Source of the DNA: Pseudorhizobium flavum | Lineage (GTDB): Bacteria > Pseudomonadota > Alphaproteobacteria > Rhizobiales > Rhizobiaceae | NCBI RefSeq assembly: GCF_902502825.2 | Contig: NZ_LR723670.1 | Span: 1,364,001 to 1,428,000 of the forward strand | Length of the DNA stretch: 64,000 nt | Direction: 5' to 3' | Part shown: positions 57,712-64,000 of the stretch, one piece after another | Layout: each line of letters starts with the position of its first letter | Numbering within the stretch: the stretch's first letter is position 1 | Translations under genes and position numbers: made by a program | The notes under the pieces: model-generated | Databases searched by the model: none | What the model was told of the DNA's origin: nothing | Seen by the model: only the letters and a program-made list of their open reading frames with translations

Positions 57712-58857
57712 ATGATCGTCCTACTTGCCGCCGCTGCTGCGGTCCTCGTTGGCGCGAACTGGATCAGCATCCTCATCGCGGCTTGGCGCCTTGCGCCCAA
57801 GGGCGCATTGCCGCCGCCGATCAGCGACCGGCCTGCTACCACGATCGTCGTGCCCATGTGCGGCGTCGAGCAGTTCTCCGGAGACACGGTTGCTCGCGCC
57901 TTCGCCCTGGACTGGCCCGAGTACGAGCTCATCTTCTGCGTCGCCAGCCCTGATGACCTCGCAATCCCGCTCGTCCGCGCAACGATCGCCGCGCATCCGG
58001 AGAGGACGGCGCAGCTTATCGTCGGCGACGAGCGCGTCAGCGCAAACCCCAAGCTCAACAACTGCGTGAAGGGATGGCGGTCCGCCCGGTACGACTGGGT
58101 GGTTCTGGCCGATTCGAACGTGCTCATGCCGCCGCAATATCTGCATCATCTGTTTGCCGCATGGCGGGTGGATGAGACCGGGTTGGTGTGTTCGACGCCC
58201 CTGGGGTCGCGGCCATGCGGTTTCTGGGCGGAGGTGGAATGCGCCTTCCTCAATACGCATCAAGCGCGCTGGCAATATGCCGGTGAGGCGCTTGGCCTCG
58301 GCTTCGCACAGGGCAAGAGCATGCTCTGGCATAAGCCGACCCTTGATGCCGCGGGCAGTATCGAGACACTTGGCGAGGAAATTGCCGAGGACGCCGCTGC
58401 CACGAAACTCGTCCATCGGCTCGGCCGAAAGGTGCATCTGGTGGCCTGGCCCTTTGAGCAGCCGCTCGGGCGGCGCACGGCGAGGGAGATCTGGGCGCGG
58501 CAGGGGCGGTGGGCGCGCTTGCGCCGGGTCACGTTCCCAGGCTTCTTCGTTCCCGAGGCGCTGCTTGGCCTCCTGCCGCCGTTGCTGTTCGGACTTTCGG
58601 CCGCCGCGGCCGGCGGTTTCAGCCTCTTAACCACGGCAGCGACAATCGCGACGGCAATCTATGTACCCGAACTCGTTCTGGCTGCCGCCAGGAACTGGCG
58701 CGTCTCCCGCTGGAGCCTGCCGGTGATGCTGGTCCGCGACATCATGATGCCGGCGATCTGGCTGCGTGGGTGGCTAGGTGGCACAGTCGACTGGCGCGGT
58801 AACCGGATGATGATCGGCACCGACAGCTCTCAGTTGGAACAGGTGCCAGCGACCTGA
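57712..58857 (+). CDS. GT21-family lipid glycosyltransferase (ceramide glucosyltransferase-like)
   Basis: 381-residue membrane enzyme with one N-terminal and several C-terminal helices. GT-A fold motifs are VLADSNVLMPP (Asp pair region), EDAAATKL and the GT21 signature [Q/R]xxRW as RQGRW. Rhizobial members of this family (Pgt type) add glucose or galactose to diacylglycerol. Such glycolipids replace phospholipids when phosphate is scarce. ATG 57712 has GGAG at six bases; GTG 57694 is upstream in frame. Substrate choice is not decided by the motifs. Confidence 0.82.
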   Translation: MIVLLAAAAAVLVGANWISILIAAWRLAPKGALPPPISDRPATTIVVPMCGVEQFSGDTVARAFALDWPEYELIFCVASPDDLAIPLVRATIAAHPERTAQLIVGDERVSANPKLNNCVKGWRSARYDWVVLADSNVLMPPQYLHHLFAAWRVDETGLVCSTPLGSRPCGFWAEVECAFLNTHQARWQYAGEALGLGFAQGKSMLWHKPTLDAAGSIETLGEEIAEDAAATKLVHRLGRKVHLVAWPFEQPLGRRTAREIWARQGRWARLRRVTFPGFFVPEALLGLLPPLLFGLSAAAAGGFSLLTTAATIATAIYVPELVLAAARNWRVSRWSLPVMLVRDIMMPAIWLRGWLGGTVDWRGNRMMIGTDSSQLEQVPAT

Positions 58858-58908
58858 TGCAGATCATTCTCTGCTTCAGAAGCGTTCTTGATGTGCAGGC
58901 TGAGGGAA

Positions 58909-58984
58909 TGGTGGGCGATGAGAGACTCGAACTCCCGACATCCTCGGTGTAAACGAGGCGCTCTACCAACTGAGCTAATCGCCC
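58909..58984 (-). tRNA. tRNA-Val (anticodon TAC)
   Basis: Complete cloverleaf on the minus strand: acceptor GGGCGAT/ATCGCCC with discriminator A, D-arm, anticodon stem CCTCG/CGAGG around TTTACAC, T-arm, and an encoded 3' CCA. Confidence 0.96.
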
Positions 58985-59154
58985 TTTCGCGTCGCGAAAC
59001 ATGTCCGCCGCGTCGGTGGGCGTGATCTATGCGGATCGGCGAGAAACCGCAAGAGCCTTTCGCCGAAAATTCAAAATTTTTGGCCTTCCAAGACCGTGGG
59101 GCGCCGCCGGGTGGAGAAAGGCGAGAAGCTTCATCCTTTTGTCTTGAAACTTGC

Positions 59155-59183
59155 TTGACACCTGTTCGCGAACCTCTTAGTTA
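59155..59183 (+). promoter_or_regulatory. Promoter for the tRNA-Asp pair
   Basis: TTGACA at 59155-59160 is followed after 17 bases by TAGTTA (59178-59183), a strong consensus promoter about 60 bases before the first tRNA-Asp. Confidence 0.65.
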
Positions 59184-59242
59184 GCCGCTCAACCGAGGCG
59201 GTCGAGGCTGCTCCGGCGAGGGTCTTGGCCCTTACGAAATGC

Positions 59243-59319
59243 GCGGGTGTAGCTCAGTTGGTTAGAGTGCCGGCCTGTCACGCCGGAGGTCGCGGGTTCG
59301 AGCCCCGTCACTCGCGCCA
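59243..59319 (+). tRNA. tRNA-Asp (anticodon GTC), copy 1
   Basis: Acceptor GCGGGTG/CACTCGC, anticodon stem CCGGC/GCCGG around CTGTCAC, T-arm and encoded CCA. It differs from copy 2 in a single D-loop base. Confidence 0.97.
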
Positions 59320-59380
59320 TTCGTTTCCTCGAACTTTTCTGATATTCCTTGGAATGTCGGATCGCCGCAAGGCATCATGC

Positions 59381-59457
59381 GCGGGTGTAGCTCAGTCGGT
59401 TAGAGTGCCGGCCTGTCACGCCGGAGGTCGCGGGTTCGAGCCCCGTCACTCGCGCCA
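59381..59457 (+). tRNA. tRNA-Asp (anticodon GTC), copy 2
   Basis: Same cloverleaf as copy 1, 61 bases downstream, with AGTCGG instead of AGTTGG in the D-loop. The two copies form a direct repeat and probably share one transcript. Confidence 0.97.
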
Positions 59458-59905
59458 CTTCTCTTCCCCTCTACTTTCGCTGTTCAAGCCGTTGAGGTGT
59501 GGAGCGATTTAGCTTCTCCTAAAATATTTCCTTGCCGCCCTTGCGGCACATGTCCAATGACTTAAGTAGGGGGTGCGATCCGTCGCGGCTGAGGATCGAT
59601 CATTCCCTGGCTCCCGCCAACACTCCACCCGTTCCGGTTCGCCGGCACGAACCCCGTGTTTTGCTGAGATGGTTCGTTCCTTCGTCCGGTTTTCGCCGCG
59701 CTGGCGGTGGCCTTTGCTGTTCGTCAAGAGCGTCGAGCCGGCCGACGCTCGCCTGTGCCATTTCGGTACGGAATCGCGAGTCTAAAAGTCTTGCACCAAG
59801 ACGTTGGCTGGGGTAGTCACGGGCCGATTGCAATGCACGCTCGCTTTGCCCGCGCATTGCTGACAGAGCGCCGTCCCGCGCTCCCGGCAAGCAGGATCGA
59901 TTAAT
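59458..59905. other. Intergenic region before nuoA without a recognised gene
   Basis: This 448-base gap holds the nuo promoter region. Short open frames (e.g. 59532-59816) have no ribosome site or recognisable product. I see no clear promoter, hairpin or repeat. Confidence 0.5.
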
Positions 59906-60271
59906 ATGAGTGAACTCCTCAGTTCCTACCTTCCGATCGCAATCTTCATCGGAATCTCCCTCGTGATCGGGCTGGCTCTGCTGATTGCCCCCTTCGCTGT
60001 CGCCTACAAGGCTCCCGACTCCGAAAAGCTTTCAGCCTATGAATGCGGCTTCAATGCGTTCGATGACGCCCGCATGAAGTTCGACATCCGATTCTACCTC
60101 GTGTCGATCCTGTTCATCATCTTCGATCTCGAAGTGGCCTTCCTCTTTCCGTGGGCGGTTTCCTTCGGTGAGATCGGCTGGTTCGGCTTCTGGTCGATGA
60201 TGGTGTTTCTGGCCGTCCTGACGATCGGCTTCATTTATGAATGGAAGAAAGGAGCGCTGGAATGGGAGTAG
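59906..60271 (+). CDS. nuoA: NADH-quinone oxidoreductase subunit A
   Basis: Three-helix membrane subunit of complex I, 121 residues. The conserved loop [38 protein letters not shown] with its Cys is diagnostic. It overlaps nuoB by ten bases. First gene of the nuo operon. Confidence 0.98.
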   Translation: MSELLSSYLPIAIFIGISLVIGLALLIAPFAVAYKAPDSEKLSAYECGFNAFDDARMKFDIRFYLVSILFIIFDLEVAFLFPWAVSFGEIGWFGFWSMMVFLAVLTIGFIYEWKKGALEWE

Positions 60272-60843
60272 TCGATACTGGCAACACCCTGGTCGCGCCG
60301 CAGCCCAAGGGCATCATCGATCCGAACACCGGCAAGCCGATCGGCAGCGATGACCGCTTCTTCGGAGAGATCAACAACGAGCTCGCCGACAAGGGCTTCC
60401 TCGTCACCTCTACGGACGAACTGATCACCTGGGCCCGGACGGGCTCTCTCATGTGGATGACCTTCGGTCTCGCCTGCTGCGCAGTCGAGATGATGCAGAT
60501 GTCCATGCCGCGCTACGATGCCGAGCGCTTTGGATTTGCGCCCCGCGCTTCACCGCGCCAGTCCGACGTGATGATCGTCGCTGGCACGCTGACCAACAAG
60601 ATGGCCCCCGCACTCCGCAAGGTCTACGATCAGATGCCGGAGCCCCGCTACGTCATCTCCATGGGGTCCTGCGCCAATGGCGGCGGCTATTACCACTATT
60701 CCTATTCCGTAGTGCGGGGCTGTGACCGAGTCGTGCCGGTGGACATCTATGTGCCCGGCTGTCCCCCCACGGCCGAGGCGCTGCTTTACGGCGTGCTTCT
60801 GCTGCAGAAGAAGATCCGCCGCACCGGCACGATCGAGCGCTGA
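60262..60843 (+). CDS. nuoB: NADH-quinone oxidoreductase subunit B
   Basis: Carries the terminal iron-sulfur cluster N2 of complex I. The 193-residue protein has the four ligand Cys in [20 protein letters not shown] and [13 protein letters not shown] 60262 has GGAG at seven bases, upstream start at 60241 is less likely. Confidence 0.98.
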   Translation: MGVVDTGNTLVAPQPKGIIDPNTGKPIGSDDRFFGEINNELADKGFLVTSTDELITWARTGSLMWMTFGLACCAVEMMQMSMPRYDAERFGFAPRASPRQSDVMIVAGTLTNKMAPALRKVYDQMPEPRYVISMGSCANGGGYYHYSYSVVRGCDRVVPVDIYVPGCPPTAEALLYGVLLLQKKIRRTGTIER

Positions 60844-60859
60844 GGGCAAGGACGAGAAC

Positions 60860-61462
60860 ATGAGCGAAGCCCTGAGAGAGCTTTCATCCTACATCGCCGA
60901 AATCCATCCGGAGTTCATCGCCAGCTCGAAGATCGAGTATGGTGAACTGACGCTGGTGACGGCGCCGGAGAACATCGTCGCCCTGCTCACCTTCCTGCGC
61001 GACGACGTGCAGTGCGGCTTCGTCAACCTGATCGACATCTGCGGCGTTGACTGGCCGCAGCGCGCGAAGCGGTTCGACGTCGTCTACCACATGTTGTCGC
61101 CGCGGCAGAACACGCGCATCCGCGTTACGGTCATGGTGGGCGAGGACGAGCCGGTGCCTTCGGCCTGTGCCGTCTATCCGGGCGCGGACTGGTTTGAGCG
61201 CGAAGCTTGGGACATGTACGGTATCCTCTTCACCGGCCACCCGGACCTGCGCCGCATCCTGACCGACTACGGCTTCGAGGGTCACCCGTTGCGCAAGGAC
61301 TTCCCGACGACAGGCTTCGTCGAGGTTCGCTACGACGATGCTGCAAAGCGCGTTGTCTACGAGCCGGTGGAACTGCGCCAGGAGTTCCGGAGCTTTGATT
61401 TTCTCTCGCCCTGGGAAGGGACCGACTACGTCCTGCCGGGCGACGAAAAGGCCAAGGTCTGA
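60860..61462 (+). CDS. nuoC: NADH-quinone oxidoreductase subunit C
   Basis: 200-residue peripheral-arm subunit of complex I. The signature [37 protein letters not shown] is complete. It is separate from nuoD, unlike the E. coli fusion. Confidence 0.97.
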   Translation: MSEALRELSSYIAEIHPEFIASSKIEYGELTLVTAPENIVALLTFLRDDVQCGFVNLIDICGVDWPQRAKRFDVVYHMLSPRQNTRIRVTVMVGEDEPVPSACAVYPGADWFEREAWDMYGILFTGHPDLRRILTDYGFEGHPLRKDFPTTGFVEVRYDDAAKRVVYEPVELRQEFRSFDFLSPWEGTDYVLPGDEKAKV

Positions 61463-61540
61463 TCCACCGGCGTTTCGGCGCCGGTTGCTGCTTTACATTC
61501 CGCCCGTTGCGGCTTGGCCGCTCGGCATGGAGCTGACAGA

Positions 61541-62731
61541 ATGAACGAACACAACGTCCGCAACTTCAACATCAACTTCGGACCGCAGCATCCGGCGGCG
61601 CACGGCGTGCTTCGGCTGGTGCTGGAGCTTGACGGCGAAATCGTCGAGCGCGTCGATCCCCATATCGGGCTGCTGCATCGCGGCACGGAGAAGCTGATCG
61701 AGACAAAGACCTATCTCCAGGCGCTGCCCTATTTCGATCGCCTCGACTACGTCGCGCCGATGAACCAGGAGCACGCCTACTGTCTGGCGGTCGAAAAGCT
61801 GCTCGGTATCGGGGTTCCGATCCGCGGCCAGCTGATCCGCGTGCTCTACTCCGAAATCGGCCGCATCCTGTCGCACCTGCTGAACGTCACGACGCAGGCG
61901 ATGGACGTCGGCGCGCTGACGCCGCCGCTCTGGGGATTCGAGGAGCGCGAGAAGCTGATGGTCTTCTATGAGCGCGCCTCCGGTTCGCGCATGCATGCCG
62001 CCTACTTCCGCCCCGGCGGCGTTCATCAGGACCTGCCGCCGGAACTGGTCGAGGATATCGGCGCCTGGTGCGATCCCTTCCTCGGGACGCTGGACGACAT
62101 CGACGACCTGCTGACCGGCAACCGTATCTTCAAGCAGCGCAACGTCGATATTGGCGTCGTAAGCCTCGACGACTGCTGGGCCTGGGGCTTCTCCGGCGTC
62201 ATGGTCCGCGGTTCCGGCGCCGCATGGGACCTGCGCAAGTCGCAGCCCTACGAGTGCTACGCCGACATGGACTTCGACATTCCGATCGGCAAGAACGGCG
62301 ACTGTTTCGATCGCTACCTGATCCGCATGATCGAGATGCGTGAGTCGGTGAAGATCATGAAGCAGTGCGTTAACCGTCTCTTGGGCGACGCCCGGGTTGG
62401 TCCCGTCTCCTCGTTGGACGGCAAGGTCGTGCCGCCCAAGCGTGGCGAGATGAAGCGTTCGATGGAAGCGCTGATCCACCACTTCAAGCTCTACACGGAA
62501 GGCTATCACGTGCCGGCCGGCGAAGTGTATGCGGCGGTCGAGGCGCCGAAGGGTGAGTTCGGCGTCTATCTCGTCGCCGACGGGACGAACAAGCCATATC
62601 GCCTGAAGATCCGGGCGCCGGGCTATGCCCATCTGCAGGCAATGGACTTCATGTGCCGTGGTCACCAGTTGGCCGACGTCTCGGCGATCCTTGGCTCGCT
62701 CGACATCGTGTTCGGCGAGGTCGATCGCTGA
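61541..62731 (+). CDS. nuoD: NADH-quinone oxidoreductase subunit D
   Basis: Forms the quinone-binding site with NuoB. The 396-residue protein has [36 protein letters not shown] and the C-terminal [12 protein letters not shown] 61541 is preferred over 61514 by the family start. It follows nuoC after 78 bases. Confidence 0.98.
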   Translation: MNEHNVRNFNINFGPQHPAAHGVLRLVLELDGEIVERVDPHIGLLHRGTEKLIETKTYLQALPYFDRLDYVAPMNQEHAYCLAVEKLLGIGVPIRGQLIRVLYSEIGRILSHLLNVTTQAMDVGALTPPLWGFEEREKLMVFYERASGSRMHAAYFRPGGVHQDLPPELVEDIGAWCDPFLGTLDDIDDLLTGNRIFKQRNVDIGVVSLDDCWAWGFSGVMVRGSGAAWDLRKSQPYECYADMDFDIPIGKNGDCFDRYLIRMIEMRESVKIMKQCVNRLLGDARVGPVSSLDGKVVPPKRGEMKRSMEALIHHFKLYTEGYHVPAGEVYAAVEAPKGEFGVYLVADGTNKPYRLKIRAPGYAHLQAMDFMCRGHQLADVSAILGSLDIVFGEVDR

Positions 62732-62804
62732 TGGCTTCCGCAACCGCAATCACGGGCGCCGTTTTCCGGCAGCCCGCTTCCAAGACTGATAAGGCGTAAG
62801 AAGA

Positions 62805-63752
62805 ATGTCTGTTCGTCGACTGGCCGAAGACAATGTGCAACCCGCTGCGTTCGCCTTCAACGAGGAAAACGCTGCCTGGGCTGAGGCCACCATCCGCAAG
62901 TATCCGGAAGGCCGCCAGCAGTCCGCTGTGATCCCGCTTCTCATGCGGGCGCAGGAGCAGGACGGTTGGGTGACGCGGGCCGCTATCGAATACGTCGCCC
63001 AGAAGCTGGGCATGGCCTATATCCGGGTCCTGGAAGTGGCGACATTCTATACGCAGTTCCAGCTGAAGCCGGTCGGTACGCGGGCGCATGTGCAGGTCTG
63101 CGGCACTACGCCCTGCATGCTGCGAGGCGCCGAAGACCTCATCAAGGTCTGCAAGTCGAAGATCCATGCCGAGCCCTTCGAGCTCAACGAGGACGGTACG
63201 CTGTCCTGGGAAGAGGTCGAATGCCAGGGCGCCTGCGTCAATGCCCCGATGGTGATGATCTTCAAGGATGCCTACGAAGACCTGACGCCGACGCAGCTCG
63301 AGCACATCATCGACCGCTTCCATGCAGGCAAGCCCCACGAGATCCCGCCGGGTCCGCAGATCGATCGCCAGTTCTCCGCTCCTGTCGGAGGACCGGTGAC
63401 GCTGACCGAGGAGATCAAGCCTGCGCAGACGAAACTCGAGCCAAAGCCGGAACCGGCAGAAGCCGCGTCTGCGGCAGCAGTGCCTCCGTCCGATGCCGCA
63501 CGCCCAACGGACACGGCCGAAGAGGCCGATCCGTCGATCAAGACGCCGCTGACGGACAAGGAAGGCTCGAAGAAGCGTGTGAAGGCGGCCGAGAAGCAGC
63601 CGCTTTCGGCAACCGCATCGACACCGAAACCGGACAAGAAGCGCGCGGGCGCTGCCGTCGAAGGTGCGCCGCCGGAGCCGGGGACGGTTTCCGGTGACGC
63701 GAAACCGAAGCGGACACGAAAGAAGACGACGCCGGAAGGCGACGCTTCTTAA
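62805..63752 (+). CDS. nuoE: NADH-quinone oxidoreductase subunit E with long C-terminal extension
   Basis: Carries a [2Fe-2S] cluster near the NADH site. The 315-residue protein has a normal thioredoxin-like core of about 190 residues with the four Cys in CGTTPC and ECQGAC, and then about 120 residues rich in Pro, Ala, Glu and Lys ([24 protein letters not shown]). This tail is seen in other Rhizobiales and has no known role. Confidence 0.95.
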   Translation: MSVRRLAEDNVQPAAFAFNEENAAWAEATIRKYPEGRQQSAVIPLLMRAQEQDGWVTRAAIEYVAQKLGMAYIRVLEVATFYTQFQLKPVGTRAHVQVCGTTPCMLRGAEDLIKVCKSKIHAEPFELNEDGTLSWEEVECQGACVNAPMVMIFKDAYEDLTPTQLEHIIDRFHAGKPHEIPPGPQIDRQFSAPVGGPVTLTEEIKPAQTKLEPKPEPAEAASAAAVPPSDAARPTDTAEEADPSIKTPLTDKEGSKKRVKAAEKQPLSATASTPKPDKKRAGAAVEGAPPEPGTVSGDAKPKRTRKKTTPEGDAS

Positions 63753-63839
63753 GGAATGCGAATTCTTGTGCGGCCTTCGCTTGGGCCGCGCGATGCATAA
63801 CAACGGCCGGCAGGTGTCGGCGGACCGGTGGAATAGATC

Positions 63840-64000
63840 ATGCTAAAAGATCAGGATCGCATCTTTACCAATATCTACGGCCTCAAGGACAAGTCCCTGA
63901 AGGGGGCGATGGGCCGTGGCCATTGGGATGGCACCAAGCAGATCCTCGAAAAGGGCAGGGACTGGATCATCGAGGAGATGAAGGCCTCCGGCCTGCGTGG
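63840..64000 (+). CDS. nuoF: NADH-quinone oxidoreductase subunit F, 3' end cut off by the window
   Basis: Start of the NADH- and FMN-binding subunit. The 53 visible residues contain [17 protein letters not shown] and [17 protein letters not shown], typical of the NuoF N-terminus in alphaproteobacteria. The rest lies beyond the window. Confidence 0.92.
   Translation, partial: MLKDQDRIFTNIYGLKDKSLKGAMGRGHWDGTKQILEKGRDWIIEEMKASGLR

Noticed and set aside
58742..59002. 86-aa minus-strand open frame at the tRNA-Val gene
   Set aside because: It reads through the tRNA; RLAQLVERLVYTEDVGSSSLS is the usual tRNA-derived peptide.
59225..59512. 95-aa open frame with two repeated CAGVAQ-type segments
   Set aside because: It is the translation of the two tRNA-Asp genes; the repeat comes from the tRNA duplication.
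59532..59816. Open frames in the gap before nuoA
   Set aside because: No ribosome site, no recognised product and a composition like non-coding sequence.

Overview
The window reads as chromosomal core sequence of an alphaproteobacterium of the order Rhizobiales, most likely family Rhizobiaceae (Rhizobium/Agrobacterium/Sinorhizobium group). The basis is GC-rich coding sequence, a BA14K-family protein, DUF2842 and DUF177 proteins, a ubiquinol-cytochrome c chaperone, a pstSCAB-phoU-phoB operon of rhizobial architecture, an alphaproteobacterial order clpP-clpX-lon-hupB followed by nuoABCDEF, and PHO boxes and FNR/FixK boxes of rhizobial type. I see no prophage, insertion sequence, CRISPR array or plasmid function; this is a stable chromosomal region.

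Layout. 1-7.7 kb: a 5'-truncated proton-pumping pyrophosphatase (hppA), then bamE, a cytochrome bc1 assembly chaperone, DUF177, plsX, fabH, ihfA, a MerR regulator and a BA14K protein. 7.7-10.7 kb: tRNA-Pro, a YeeE/YedE thiosulfate-type transporter behind an FNR-like box, nadE and a DUF883-like membrane protein. 10.8-21.7 kb: a phosphate block, with pstSCAB-phoU-phoB behind a three-unit PHO box and, convergent to it, a phnC-phnD-phnE-phnE (phoCDET-type) ABC transporter. 21.8-31.2 kb: small rhizobial unknowns, then a six-gene Wzx/Wzy-type surface polysaccharide locus that matches the upp (unipolar polysaccharide) locus of Agrobacterium in content and order. 31.2-43.6 kb: ctaA, argC, speB, rpsI-rplM, a thioesterase, a CoA-binding protein, DUF6455 and metY with a perfect FNR/FixK box between them, a cupin, a cytochrome P450, gamma-glutamyltransferase and a diguanylate cyclase. 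43.8-49.3 kb: clpP, clpX, lon and hupB. 49.4-58.9 kb: a secreted phytase-like esterase behind a perfect PHO box, an aldo/keto reductase, a YhaO/YhaN (SbcCD-like) nuclease pair and a GT21 lipid glycosyltransferase with PHO-like half-sites. 58.9-64 kb: tRNA-Val, two tRNA-Asp, and nuoABCDE plus the start of nuoF.

How the parts may work together. The strongest theme is phosphate limitation. The regulator PhoB, two high-affinity transporters, a secreted phytase-like protein and a membrane-glycolipid glycosyltransferase all lie within 48 kb, and four upstream regions carry 11-bp-period CTGTCAT-like repeats. A second theme is low oxygen: TTGAT-N4-ATCAA boxes with identical 21-nt gaps to a -10-like hexamer precede the YeeE transporter and the DUF6455 gene. 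A third is attachment: the upp-like locus with a Wzc-like protein whose ATPase P-loop is degenerate, and a diguanylate cyclase lacking the feedback I-site. These links are inference from sites and families; no database search or expression data were available.
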